From: a bacterium
GTDB lineage: Bacteria > Bacteroidota > Rhodothermia > Rhodothermales > UBA10348
Reading direction: 5' to 3'
Length of the DNA stretch: 48,150 nucleotides
NCBI GenBank assembly: GCA_013204185.1
Contig: JABMOI010000082.1
Span: forward strand, 1 to 48,150
Part shown: in pieces, positions 8,967-19,077 of the stretch
How positions within the stretch are numbered: position 1 is the stretch's first letter
How the letters are laid out: the number at the start of each line of letters is the position of its first letter
The notes under the pieces: generated by a model
The model's database searches: none
Told to the model about the DNA's origin: nothing
What the model saw: the letters and a program-made list of their open reading frames with translations, nothing else
Made by a program: the position numbers and the translations under genes

Positions 8967-8985
8967 GAAATCATTCAATGATTTC
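8967..8985. repeat. 19-bp near-perfect palindrome between pstS and phoU
   Basis: GAAATCATT-C-AATGATTTC, perfect inverted repeat in the intergenic segment. Confidence 0.75.
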
Positions 8986-9005
8986 GGTTCGTTACACGTT
9001 ATATG

Positions 9006-9896
9006 CTACATTGCCGGTGCAGGGCACGTAGGTGTAGAAGAAGGTGCATATCCTTTCTCGAGAACAATACACTGCCCAATGTCACTCAGAATCCAGTTGA
9101 TGTAGGTGGCAACAGCGCCTTCTGGCTGGTCTGCAGTATACATAAACAAAGGACGAGCAATTGGATACGTGCCGTCAACAGCTGTTTCAACGGAAGGAGC
9201 AACACAGCCACCTTCAGCTGAAGAAATAACGCACGGCATTTTAACTTCATCCGAAGCGTAAGCCAATCCAGAGTACCCGATAGCACACGGTGTGTTCATG
9301 ACAAGATCGACAACGTCTTTGGATCCGTGCATATCGCGTGATCCGAGTTTAAAGTCGCTTTCGTCAAGTACCGCTTCGCGGAAGTAAGCATATGTACCGC
9401 TGTTATTTTGGCGACTCACGCGGACAATCTCGTCACTGTCACATCCTGGGACGCTGATACCAAGCTGAGACCAGCTTTCGATTTCGCCACCATCACCATA
9501 AATGGCTTTGAGTTGTTCTAGCGAGATTTGATCGATAGGATTGCTTGGGTGAAGGAAAATGGCAAGTGCGTCGTAGCCAACCACGAATTCAACCGGGTTG
9601 TGACCGTTTGCCATCAACGTTTCGCGTTCAGAGTCTTTGATCTGGCGGGAAGCGTTTGCAATATCCACTGTGTCGTTCATGAGGGCAGCAATACCGGTCC
9701 CTGAGCCACCGCCTGTTACGGCAATTCCCACAGTCGGCTCAACGGTTTGATACGCTTCAGCCCATGCCTGAGCTACGTTCACAAGGGTGTCTGAGCCTTT
9801 GTTTTCGATAACTGTTCTGGAGCCACCGTCACGGCTGCAAGCCGAAAGTGCCAGCGTCAAAACGAGAAGAGAAAGAAGATTAAGTTTGGTACGCAT
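9006..9896 (-). CDS. pstS: Phosphate-binding lipoprotein PstS
   Basis: Lipobox LALSACS; ENKGSDTL, GGGSGTGIAALMNDTVDIANASRQIK, VSRQNNSGTYAYFRE are typical of PstS. Confidence 0.92.
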   Translation of the reverse strand: MRTKLNLLSLLVLTLALSACSRDGGSRTVIENKGSDTLVNVAQAWAEAYQTVEPTVGIAVTGGGSGTGIAALMNDTVDIANASRQIKDSERETLMANGHNPVEFVVGYDALAIFLHPSNPIDQISLEQLKAIYGDGGEIESWSQLGISVPGCDSDEIVRVSRQNNSGTYAYFREAVLDESDFKLGSRDMHGSKDVVDLVMNTPCAIGYSGLAYASDEVKMPCVISSAEGGCVAPSVETAVDGTYPIARPLFMYTADQPEGAVATYINWILSDIGQCIVLEKGYAPSSTPTCPAPAM

Positions 9897-9929
9897 TTGT
9901 TTGGTACAGATAAACCGATTAGGTAAGGG

Positions 9930-10919
9930 TTAAAATGAAGCGAGTACGGTTAGACGGCCAGTAATGGTGGGGTCATTCTCCGTATCCAACTTGTTAAAGA
10001 GTAGGTTTGGGATGATTTCAATTCCACCGTTTGGCATCCATGAATAGCCAGCAATAAACCAGTTTTTGGCGGTCGAATCACCAAATTCATTCCGGTCAAG
10101 TGAGTCAAATCGGCCAATTAGGCGACTAGTTTCGGAAAGGTCGTAGGAGCCAAAAACGGAAACGCCTAAAAGGGTATCATCGTCATCAGGAGTGTCATAG
10201 TGTTTGGGGGCCAGGAATCCTTCCACTCCAAGCTTGGCGTGGTCGAATTTGTAACCGGCGAATGCATTTCCTGCAACAGAGGTACCGCCATCAAAGGCGT
10301 AGAAATCGCCGCCCAGGCTAGCCACCCAATGTTCGGTAGGATTAAATTCTAACTGGCCGTAGAGGCGCTTGAATTTGTCCGTTTCTTGTTTCCCGCCTGA
10401 GTTGTTGGCAAACATGAAGGCGTATTTGATCGATCCGTCAGAGGTCAGCGGGCCGTTAAATGCAATGCCTAAATCTCGAGAGCTTGCGTGTTTGTTTGCA
10501 GCCATAATAGTCCGATCAAGGCCTCTGTAGCCCCAATGCTTTTCGGATACAGCCCAAAGAGGAGGCCTACTAATACCGAACATGACATTATGTCCTTTGC
10601 CCCATACGTTTTTCCAACGCACGTACATATCCTTAATGAACGCGGCTTGTTTTCCCGTGTTGGTTGTAGTTGCGTCGACTGCTTCAAGCCGAAGACGACC
10701 ATCAAACTGGTCAGATATGACAAAATCTGCTGAGAAATTTACCCGGCGAAGATCGAAACTATTCTCACCGTCGTGAGCCCCATCCGGGGAGGAAAAAATG
10801 TAAACGTAGTCACTGAATAGACTGCCGCTCAATTTAACTGAACTCTGTGCCAACACGGTTGACACGGCAAAGCCAATAACTATCGTAATAGCTAGCAAGA
10901 AAAGAAAATTCCTTTTCAT
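9930..10919 (-). CDS. Outer-membrane porin, OprP/O-like beta-barrel
   Basis: Signal peptide, alternating beta-strand pattern, FDLRRVNFSADFVISDQFDGRLRLE; located in the pst locus; C-terminal aromatic residue. Confidence 0.75.
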   Translation of the reverse strand: MKRNFLFLLAITIVIGFAVSTVLAQSSVKLSGSLFSDYVYIFSSPDGAHDGENSFDLRRVNFSADFVISDQFDGRLRLEAVDATTTNTGKQAAFIKDMYVRWKNVWGKGHNVMFGISRPPLWAVSEKHWGYRGLDRTIMAANKHASSRDLGIAFNGPLTSDGSIKYAFMFANNSGGKQETDKFKRLYGQLEFNPTEHWVASLGGDFYAFDGGTSVAGNAFAGYKFDHAKLGVEGFLAPKHYDTPDDDDTLLGVSVFGSYDLSETSRLIGRFDSLDRNEFGDSTAKNWFIAGYSWMPNGGIEIIPNLLFNKLDTENDPTITGRLTVLASF

Positions 10920-10966
10920 GATATACTCTTTTCAAAATGGGGGTGACGCCATTTCCAAGAGGAAAT

Positions 10967-11007
10967 GATGTCGCAATGTTACGATGTCAATGTTACCTTA
11001 GTGTTAA
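10967..11007 (-). promoter_or_regulatory. Candidate Pho-box-like direct repeats
   Basis: On the minus strand TTAACA-N5-GTAACA-N8-GTAACA. On the plus strand GATGTCGCAATGTTAC/GATGTCAATGTTAC in tandem, in the divergent porin / Na-Pi symporter intergenic region. Confidence 0.5.
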
Positions 11008-11041
11008 CATGTCAAACGGAATTTGAGATGCACACTTTTTG

Positions 11042-12739
11042 ATGAATGACCTAGCCTCGCAACAAACATCAATTGACTGGATAGCCCTCGTAATTGGAGT
11101 GATGGGAGGGCTTTCCCTGTTTCTGTATGGACTTTTTATTTTAGCAGAAAGTCTGAAGAGAGCTGCGGGATCGGCGATGAAGCGCATCCTTTCTAGGCTC
11201 ACTTCGAATCGTTTCAAGGGTGCTGCAGCTGGGGCCTTTATCACGGCCGTCATTCAGTCTTCTTCGGTCACTACTGTTCTGGTCGTAGGATTTATTTCTG
11301 CTGGATTGATGACGCTTTCGGAATCGGTGGGCGTGATCATGGGCGCTAATATCGGAAGCACGGTAACGGCTCAGATTATTGCTTTCAAAGTGACCAAGCT
11401 TGCAACAGCTTTGATCGGTATTGGAGGCCTTTGGTTTGTTTTTACTAAAAAACAGCAATTTAAAGACGTCGCCATCATGACCCTGGGTATTGGGTTAGTG
11501 TTTTTTGGGATGACGATGATGTCCGATTCGACCTACCCGCTGAGGTCTTTTGAGCCATTTATTGCCCTGATGAGCAAAATGGAGTCGCCGTTAGCTGGGA
11601 TTTTGGTAGGGGCACTTTTTACAGCCGTCGTTCAGAGTTCGGCGGCCACAATGGGCATCGTGATTGTGTTGTCTTCCCAAGGCCTCGTTACCCTAGAGGC
11701 TGGAATAGCCCTTGCTTTTGGAGCCAATATTGGGACGTGTGTCACCGCGCTTCTAGCTGGCATTGGCAAGCCAGCTCAAGCCGTGCGCGCTGCAGTAATT
11801 CATGTCTTGTTTAACGTGATTGGCGTCCTCCTGTGGGTTGGTTTTATTCCAGAACTGGTTCAAATGTCGGAATGGTTATCGCATAGCCTGGGCCAATCGG
11901 CAACGGACCAGCATGTGAACATCGCTCGGGATCTTGCTAATGCTCATACGTTGTTCAATGTGGCAAATACGGTCATTTTGATTGGGTTTGCCACGCCTCT
12001 GGCTCGTTTGGCAACGTGGCTTGTGAAAGACCGTCCGGAGAAAGGCCATCTTGCATTAGAGGCACAATATTTAGACGATATACTCATTGAGACTCCGTCA
12101 CTTGCCCTAGATAGAGCTCGCCTAGAATTGATTCGGATGGGGGATCGGATCGTTGAAATGATTCGGAAAGCCGCCGATATCACCCTGATGGGAAATGAAT
12201 TCGAGCTTGAACAACTTCAGGAATTAGACGACGAGATTGATTCTCTGTTTGAGCAGATTGCCAGGTACCTGGGTAAGGTCTCATCGCAGTCTCTCGGGCG
12301 TGAAGAGGCTTCCGATTTAAAGTTGTATCTGAATACGGCAAACGTATTGGAGAACATGGGGGATCTTATTGAATCAAGATTTGTGCACGCTGGCTTTGAG
12401 CGGTCCAAGCTCCATGAAGAGTTTAGTGCGGAGACTAGGCTACTCATGAAGGACTTAATTCTGTCTGTCATTCCAAGTGTTGAGTGGGCAATCGAGGCCA
12501 TGGATACGAAAAGTGTAGACAAAGCAAATCAGATTCGGAATGAAAAAGGCAAGCTCACGATCAACATAACGCACCTTCAAGCTCACCTGGCGGTCCGGCT
12601 TTCGCTCAGCTCTGGCGAAAGAGCGCGCGTGTTTGGCCTAGAGTCCGAGATTGTAGAATCCTCCCGTCGGCTCTATGATTTGAGCAAGCGAATTGCTCGA
12701 AGCGTTTTGGACCGAGCGGAAGAGCTTGAGCGTGACTAG
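11042..12739 (+). CDS. Na/Pi cotransporter family protein with PhoU-like C-terminus
   Basis: Duplicated QSSSVTTVLVVGFISAG / QSSAATMGIVIVLSSQG and GANIGS/GANIGT motifs of the NptA/YjbB family; helical C-terminal region. Confidence 0.92.
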   Translation: MNDLASQQTSIDWIALVIGVMGGLSLFLYGLFILAESLKRAAGSAMKRILSRLTSNRFKGAAAGAFITAVIQSSSVTTVLVVGFISAGLMTLSESVGVIMGANIGSTVTAQIIAFKVTKLATALIGIGGLWFVFTKKQQFKDVAIMTLGIGLVFFGMTMMSDSTYPLRSFEPFIALMSKMESPLAGILVGALFTAVVQSSAATMGIVIVLSSQGLVTLEAGIALAFGANIGTCVTALLAGIGKPAQAVRAAVIHVLFNVIGVLLWVGFIPELVQMSEWLSHSLGQSATDQHVNIARDLANAHTLFNVANTVILIGFATPLARLATWLVKDRPEKGHLALEAQYLDDILIETPSLALDRARLELIRMGDRIVEMIRKAADITLMGNEFELEQLQELDDEIDSLFEQIARYLGKVSSQSLGREEASDLKLYLNTANVLENMGDLIESRFVHAGFERSKLHEEFSAETRLLMKDLILSVIPSVEWAIEAMDTKSVDKANQIRNEKGKLTINITHLQAHLAVRLSLSSGERARVFGLESEIVESSRRLYDLSKRIARSVLDRAEELERD

Positions 12740-12785
12740 CGCAATACTAAAAAATGAAGCTCACCTGAAAGTTTGCACAAAAGAA

Positions 12786-12819
12786 ACGGGGCGTTCATCT
12801 ACCGATGAACGCCCCGTTC
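12786..12819. terminator. Strong intergenic hairpin, probable terminator between convergent genes
   Basis: AACGGGGCGTTCATC-TACC-GATGAACGCCCCGTT, perfect 15-bp stem; T-rich TCTTTT follows on the minus strand. Confidence 0.75.
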
Positions 12820-12853
12820 CGCAAGGCCTAATTCGTGTCTTAGAAGCTCAAAA

Positions 12854-14347
12854 CTAGTCTTCGACGTTGTCGATTTGTGCTTTCTGCAGCTTGCCGCTGT
12901 AGTCTACATAAATGGTTTTGGTTTCCGTGTAGAACTCAAACACTTCCCATCCACCTTCACGGTGTCCGTTTCCAGTGCCTTTTACGCCGCCAAATGGCAT
13001 GTGAGCTTCTGCGCCAATGGTTGGACCATTGATGTACGTGATTCCGGCTTCAATTTCGTGCATCGCTCTAAACGCCGTTGCAACATCTTTCGTATAGATG
13101 GCTGACGAAAGACCATATTCGATGTTATTGGCAACCTGAACGGCTTCTTCGTAGGAAGAGATTTTCAGGACCACCAATACAGGACCGAAGATTTCTTCTT
13201 TTGCGATGCGCATATTGGGAGTCACGCCTGTAAAGATGGTAGGCTCGTAGAACGTGCCATCGCTTACACCTTCGCCAGAAGGACGTTTTCCACCGATGAG
13301 CACCGTTGCGCCTTCTTCTTTACCAACACCAACGTAGTACTCAATCTTGTCCAATCCTTTCTGATTGATCACAGGACCCATTTCGGTGTCTTCAAGATTG
13401 CCGTATCCAATTTTTAGCTTGGATGCTTTCTCAGCTAAGCGAGATACTAATGCATCATGCACATCTTCGTGGACAATCAAGCGAGATGTCGCGGTGCAAC
13501 GCTGTCCGGTTGTGCCAAATGCGCCCCACAAGAGGCCATCAATTACCAAGTCAAGATCTGCATCCGCAAGCACGATCATTGGGTTCTTGCCGCCCATCTC
13601 AAGCGAGAATCGCTTGTGCATGCGTCCACACGATTCGCCAATTTTAGAACCCGTTTCGGTAGAACCGGTAAATGACACAGCATTCACATCAGGGTGCTCG
13701 ACCAACGCGCGACCTGTATTTCCACTTCCTTGAACAAGATTAACGACTCCCGGAGGCACTCCGCAGTCTTCAAATACTTTAACCAATAACGCGCCGCTGT
13801 GTGGAGCATCTTCGCTTGGCTTGAATACCACCGTATTGCCAGCGGCAAGCGCTGGGAATATTTTCCAGGTCGGCACTGCGACAGGGAAGTTCCACGCGGA
13901 AATAATGCCACAAACGCCAATTGGGCGCCGAATTGACATGTTAAATTTGTTCGGCATTTCAGACGGGACGGTATGTCCAAACAGTCTACGCGTCTCTGTC
14001 GCTGCGTAATAGGCCGTATCAATGGCTTCCTGTACGTCCCCCTTGGTTTCGAAAAACGGCTTACCCATTTCACGGGTCATTTGAAAAGCCAATTCGCTTT
14101 TGCGAGCCGTCAGAACATCCCCGATTTTTCGAAGAATGTCCCCACGTGCGGGAGCTGGCATCGTGCTCCATGCTTTAAAAGCACGCCTTGCAGCGCGAAC
14201 AGCATCGTCTACATCTTCAACTCCGGACTCAGGAAATTTCCCGATCACATCGCTGTTGATGGCTGGATTAATATCTTTAAATGTGGCTCCGCTCGCGGCG
14301 TCCTGCCAAATTCCGTCTATGTAATTCTGATTCAATACGTCTGACAT
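12854..14347 (-). CDS. Aldehyde dehydrogenase family protein
   Basis: IISAWNFPVAVPTWKIFPALAAGNTVVFKPSE, FTGSTETGS, LEMGGKNPMIV, GTTGQRCTATSRL, EEIFGPVL. Confidence 0.93.
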   Translation of the reverse strand: MSDVLNQNYIDGIWQDAASGATFKDINPAINSDVIGKFPESGVEDVDDAVRAARRAFKAWSTMPAPARGDILRKIGDVLTARKSELAFQMTREMGKPFFETKGDVQEAIDTAYYAATETRRLFGHTVPSEMPNKFNMSIRRPIGVCGIISAWNFPVAVPTWKIFPALAAGNTVVFKPSEDAPHSGALLVKVFEDCGVPPGVVNLVQGSGNTGRALVEHPDVNAVSFTGSTETGSKIGESCGRMHKRFSLEMGGKNPMIVLADADLDLVIDGLLWGAFGTTGQRCTATSRLIVHEDVHDALVSRLAEKASKLKIGYGNLEDTEMGPVINQKGLDKIEYYVGVGKEEGATVLIGGKRPSGEGVSDGTFYEPTIFTGVTPNMRIAKEEIFGPVLVVLKISSYEEAVQVANNIEYGLSSAIYTKDVATAFRAMHEIEAGITYINGPTIGAEAHMPFGGVKGTGNGHREGGWEVFEFYTETKTIYVDYSGKLQKAQIDNVED

Positions 14348-14527
14348 GGAGGTGCAGATCTGGTTCGATTAATAAGTAAGGGCAAATTAGCTTCTTGATA
14401 GAGGCAGTTCAAGCAAAGATTCTGCGCGGAAAATCAACTTTGGTCACAAAAAGAGATCGTATATTCTTAGTCTCAGCCCGAACCGGCTCCTCGTAGAAAA
14501 CTTTAACTTGGCCCGACTAGATACGAA

Positions 14528-15730
14528 ATGTTGAATTTGTCCGACAGGCTCTCGAATCGCGTAAAGATTGTGCCTCCTTCCGGCATTCGGCGATTTTTTG
14601 AAATCGCAGCCACGATGAAAGACGTAATTACCCTTGGAATCGGTGAACCGGATTTTATCTCTCCGGAGCCGATCCTTAGAGGTGCGCGAGAATCCATGGA
14701 GCGAGGATTCACAGGGTACACATCAAATGCAGGGATCGCTCCGCTACGGGAAGCAGTTTCTGAACAAATTCAGAAGCAATACGGCGTATCCTACAATCCA
14801 ACCAATGAGATTCTGTTGACGGTTGGAGCAAGTGAAGCCATTCAATTAGCGATGTTGGCTCTTTTGAATCCGGGCGACGAAATCCTCATCCCTGAGCCCT
14901 GTTTTGTATCCTATGGCCCAACTGCAATTTTTGCGGGTGCCACGGTGTCATACGTGCCGACTTCGGTGAAAAACAATTTTCAGGTCACAGCAGCGGACAT
15001 CGAGGCGCGCATTACACCGCGTACTAAACTGCTTTTTTTGGCGTATCCAAGTAACCCCACTGGTGCAGTTCTTAGGAGAGAGACGCTTGAAGAAATTGCC
15101 GAAGTTGTCGTGAAACACGACCTCCTCGTACTTTCTGATGAAATTTATGATCGACTTGTTTACGGGTCGGCATTCGAAGTAGGTCATACCTGTCTTCCTT
15201 CAATTGAAAGCCTCAGAGATCGAACCGTTTTGCTGGGTGGTTTCTCAAAAGCTTATGCGATGACGGGTTGGAGAGTCGGCTATGCATGCGCTCCGAAACC
15301 GATTTATGATGCGATGTACAAATTACATCAATACATCATCATGTCGGCACCAACTGCGAGTCAATGGGGGGCATTGGCTGCGATTAAAGAGTGTCAACCT
15401 GATGTGGAACGAATGCGACAAGCCTATGACGCACGCCGGCGTACCATTGTAGATGGCTTTAGAGCGGCGGGCGTGCCTACTTTCGAGCCGGAAGGCGCCT
15501 TTTATTGTTTCCCCGATATTACGTCGACGGGCCTATCGTCCGAAGAATTTGCCCAAGAGTTGCTTCAGGAAGAACATGTTGCCGTGGTTCCGGGAGATGC
15601 GTTTGGTCCATCTGGAACAGGCTATATTCGTTGCTCCTACGCTAATTCGATGGCTAATATTGAAGAATCTATTCGGCGGATTTCACGCTTTGCCATGAAA
15701 AAACAAGAGCAGTTTTCCCAAAAGGGTTGA
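14528..15730 (+). CDS. PLP-dependent aminotransferase class I/II
   Basis: ITLGIGEPDF, YPSNPTGAVL, LSDEIYDRLVYG, GGFSKAYAMTGWRVGY (PLP lysine). Confidence 0.93.
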   Translation: MLNLSDRLSNRVKIVPPSGIRRFFEIAATMKDVITLGIGEPDFISPEPILRGARESMERGFTGYTSNAGIAPLREAVSEQIQKQYGVSYNPTNEILLTVGASEAIQLAMLALLNPGDEILIPEPCFVSYGPTAIFAGATVSYVPTSVKNNFQVTAADIEARITPRTKLLFLAYPSNPTGAVLRRETLEEIAEVVVKHDLLVLSDEIYDRLVYGSAFEVGHTCLPSIESLRDRTVLLGGFSKAYAMTGWRVGYACAPKPIYDAMYKLHQYIIMSAPTASQWGALAAIKECQPDVERMRQAYDARRRTIVDGFRAAGVPTFEPEGAFYCFPDITSTGLSSEEFAQELLQEEHVAVVPGDAFGPSGTGYIRCSYANSMANIEESIRRISRFAMKKQEQFSQKG

Positions 15731-15740
15731 GTTAGGAAAT

Positions 15741-16079
15741 ATGACTAAACTTTACATGCTGCTTTCAGCGGGTACGGCACTTCTTCTACATTTGGTCTTC
15801 GGCTGGCAGTATGCCGTTATCGGAGCCATTGTGGCTGGGGCTCTTTTTAAGGAAAAGCCTGTGATAGCAGGGATGCTAACCCTGGTGACATGCTGGGGAG
15901 GGTTAGTTATTTACAATTTTACAGTGGCTACCGAGGAGACCATGAAAATGGTCGGTATCATGGCAGCGATCATCGGCGATATCCCTTCATTCATGATTGT
16001 GGGGCTCACTGTATTGATTGCAGCAGTTTTAGGCGCCGCAGGTGGTTGGTTGGGTGCAGCACCTCTGCGCAAAATCTAG
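15741..16079 (+). CDS. Small membrane protein of unknown function
   Basis: 112 aa, several hydrophobic segments, starts 10 nt after the aminotransferase. Confidence 0.65.
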   Translation: MTKLYMLLSAGTALLLHLVFGWQYAVIGAIVAGALFKEKPVIAGMLTLVTCWGGLVIYNFTVATEETMKMVGIMAAIIGDIPSFMIVGLTVLIAAVLGAAGGWLGAAPLRKI

Positions 16080-16130
16080 CCCATTCAGATATTTAGACAT
16101 TTATAAATTTAATCGTCTGGCAGAATTCCT

Positions 16131-17229
16131 ATGGACAAAGAACAGATTCGAAATTTGTTAGAGCGTATCGGTACGCTCAGGAGGTATCTTTGACGTTGAG
16201 AAACGAGCAGAGATCAGAAAAAGTCTTGAAAGCAAGCGTCTAGATCCCACCTTCTGGGACAATCCAGCTGAAGCACAGGTAACGGAAAAGGCCATTTCAA
16301 TTGAAAAAGAGTGGCTGGACGCATGGAATGAGGTCAACACGAAGGGAGAAGACATTCAAACCCTCGTAGAAATGGCATCGGAAGAAGGGGAAGACCTAGA
16401 CGCTGAAATTGCATCGGAATGCGCCGCATTAACAGTTTTAGTCGACGCACTAGAGTTAAAAAGTCTTCTGGCCGAGCCCGACGATCAGCGCGATGCCATT
16501 TTGACCATTCATCCAGGTGCTGGCGGTACGGAAAGTCAGGATTGGGCCGATATGTTACTCCGCATGTACACTCGGTGGGGAGAACGGAATGGCTACTCTA
16601 TGCAGCTCCTCGATCATCAAGACGGAGATGTTGCAGGTATTAAAAGTGCCTCATTGGCGTTTAGGGGTGCCTTTGCATACGGTTACCTCAAATCAGAATC
16701 GGGCGTTCACCGGCTTGTTCGCATTAGTCCGTTCGACTCCAGTGGGAGGCGTCACACGTCGTTTTCTTCCGTCTTTGTATATCCTGAAATCGACGATTCA
16801 ATTGAAGTTGATATCAAGCAAGATCAATTGGAGCTTCAGACATTTAGGTCTGGTGGTGCCGGCGGCCAAAACGTGAACAAAGTGGAGACTGGAGTTCGTT
16901 TTATTTGGACCGGTGAACTCTCAAATGGAGAATCTGCCCGGGTGGTAGCTGAGTGCACGGAGGAAAGAAGCCAGCTACAGAACAAGGAACGAGCAATGAA
17001 TATGATCAAGAGCAGGATTTACCAGCTCGAGCGTAATATTCAAGAGGCCATAAAAAACGAAGTTGAGGGCAACAAGAAGAAGATAGAATGGGGCTCTCAA
17101 ATTCGAAGTTATGTGTTTCAACCCTACACCATGGTAAATGACCACCGGACCGAGACAAAGATTACAGACGTTCAATCCGTTATGGATGGGGATTTGGATG
17201 TGTTTATCAAAGCATTTTTGACCCAATAG
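16131..17229 (+). CDS. prfB: Peptide chain release factor 2, with programmed +1 frameshift at 16188-16194
   Basis: ATG at 16131, 20 codons to in-frame TGA at 16191-16193; site AGGAGG-TAT-CTT-TGA-C matches the RF2 frameshift cassette. The +1 frame continues DVEKRAEIRKSLESKRLDPTFWD... to RSGGAGGQNVNKVETGVR. Confidence 0.96.
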
Positions 17230-17237
17230 TCTAAAAA

Positions 17238-18833
17238 ATGTCCACACAACGACATCGAGTTGACTTTTTAGTTTTAGGCAGCGGGGCTGCCGGGCTTTCT
17301 TACGCCTTGCAAGTGGCTGAATTCGGAAGTGTTGCAGTGATAACGAAAGCTGACGCTTCCGAAAGCAATACTCAGTATGCACAGGGCGGTATTGCGGCCG
17401 TAATGGACCAATCAGATAGTTTCGAAAACCACGTCCGTGATACATTGATCGCTGGTGCTGGGCTGTGCGATGAACAGGTGGTTCGAACCATAGTGGGCGA
17501 AGGTCCAAAGGAGATCAATCGTTTGATTGCGGAGGGGGCGTCTTTTTCCAAACAAGATGGAATACTTCATCTTGGCAGGGAAGGTGGTCACGGCAAAAGC
17601 CGAATTGTGCACGCCGCAGACACGACCGGTGAAGTAGTAGAAGAGACCTTATTAGACAGGGTAAAAAGCCACCCTAATATCCAGGTCTATCAACACCATT
17701 TTGCTCTGGAGTTGATCACAGATCACCATCTTGGCCAACACGTATCGAAAGTCCGGCCAGACATAAAGTGCTTTGGAGCGTACGTTTTCAACGAGAAATC
17801 GGCCGAAGTGGAAACGTGGTTGGCGAAATCCACGATGCTAGCTACTGGCGGAGCAGGGCAGGTCTATTTGCATACTACAAATCCGGGGGTAGCAACTGGG
17901 GATGGAGTTGCAATGGCATACAGAGCAAAAGCTCGCGTGGCCAACATGGAGTTTGTTCAGTTTCATCCCACCTCACTCTTTCATGAGGATGCGCGTTCCT
18001 TCCTCATCTCAGAAGCCGTACGAGGCGAAGGGGCCGTACTACTCAATCTTGATGGTCATCAATTTATGGAGCAGTACGATAGTCGAAAGGAGCTGGCTCC
18101 CAGGGACATCGTCGCCAGGGCCATTGACGACCAGTTGAAAACAAGAGGGGAGCAACACGTTTGGCTCGATATTTCGCACAAACCGGCAGATAGTATTTTA
18201 CACCATTTTCCGCGAATTCATGCTCGCTGTATGGAAGTTGGTATCGATATCACGAAGGACAAAATTCCTGTCGTGCCTGCCGCGCACTATATGTGCGGCG
18301 GAGTATTTACGGATGTCAATGGGCAAACTTCAATTGAAAGGCTGCTGGCTTGTGGCGAAGTTGCATACACTGGTCTCCATGGAGCAAACAGACTGGCTTC
18401 AAACTCGTTACTCGAAGCGCTAGTTGTTGGTAGCCGATCGGCCAAATTGGCGGCGGAGTTAATCACAACCTCGACTTGGAATGAGGAGATTCCCGATTGG
18501 GACGATAGCGGAACGACTCATCCTGCTGAATGGGTGCTCATTTCTCACAACAAAGACGAATTACGTCGAATTATGTGGGACTACGTCGGCATTGTCCGTA
18601 GTAACCTTAGATTAGAACGGGCGGCAAGACGAATTGACCTCTTATACGAGGAAACGGAAACGTTTTATAGAAGGTCGCGCGTCTCCACGGGGCTCTGTGA
18701 GCTTCGCAATATGATAGCCGTTGCCTATTTAGTAATTCGAAGTGCCTCCATCAGGCGGGAAAGCAGAGGACTTCATTTTATTACGGACTACCCGGACACA
18801 GTAGAAAATGAACGCCGAGTAACGCTGATTTGA
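17238..18833 (+). CDS. nadB: L-aspartate oxidase
   Basis: VLGSGAAGLSYAL, SNTQYAQGGIAAV, HTTNPGVATGDGVAMAYRA, EFVQFHPTSL, GANRLASNSLLEALV. Confidence 0.95.
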   Translation: MSTQRHRVDFLVLGSGAAGLSYALQVAEFGSVAVITKADASESNTQYAQGGIAAVMDQSDSFENHVRDTLIAGAGLCDEQVVRTIVGEGPKEINRLIAEGASFSKQDGILHLGREGGHGKSRIVHAADTTGEVVEETLLDRVKSHPNIQVYQHHFALELITDHHLGQHVSKVRPDIKCFGAYVFNEKSAEVETWLAKSTMLATGGAGQVYLHTTNPGVATGDGVAMAYRAKARVANMEFVQFHPTSLFHEDARSFLISEAVRGEGAVLLNLDGHQFMEQYDSRKELAPRDIVARAIDDQLKTRGEQHVWLDISHKPADSILHHFPRIHARCMEVGIDITKDKIPVVPAAHYMCGGVFTDVNGQTSIERLLACGEVAYTGLHGANRLASNSLLEALVVGSRSAKLAAELITTSTWNEEIPDWDDSGTTHPAEWVLISHNKDELRRIMWDYVGIVRSNLRLERAARRIDLLYEETETFYRRSRVSTGLCELRNMIAVAYLVIRSASIRRESRGLHFITDYPDTVENERRVTLI

Positions 18834-18892
18834 ACGGGTGGGGATTGATTTACGTAGTTATTCTGGTGTATATTAAGTGTTGCGGAGGAAAA

Positions 18893-18917
18893 GGGGGGCT
18901 ACCAGCCGCCCTTTTTT
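18893..18917 (+). terminator. Terminator-like hairpin 1 downstream of nadB
   Basis: GGGGGGCT-ACC-AGCCGCCC then TTTTTT (one mismatch). Confidence 0.75.
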
Positions 18918-18938
18918 GTTGGAGATGGACTTTGGGGG

Positions 18939-18970
18939 CGCCCGTCCGAGCTTCGGACCGGGCGTTTTTT
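18939..18970 (+). terminator. Terminator-like hairpin 2 upstream of rimP
   Basis: CGCCCGTCCGA / TCGGACCGGGCG (one bulge) then TTTTTT. Confidence 0.8.
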
Positions 18971-19077
18971 GCAAAGTCGATATTCAATTTTCGTATAACA
19001 TAACGAGCTAACAGAGACTTACCCTGGAAGAAACGACCCTTAATACAAGCGAATTGAGTGCCGATCAGCACGTGCCA

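Noticed and set aside
16372-17229. Listed ORF as the complete prfB
   Set aside because: It misses the frameshifted N-terminus; the gene starts at 16131.
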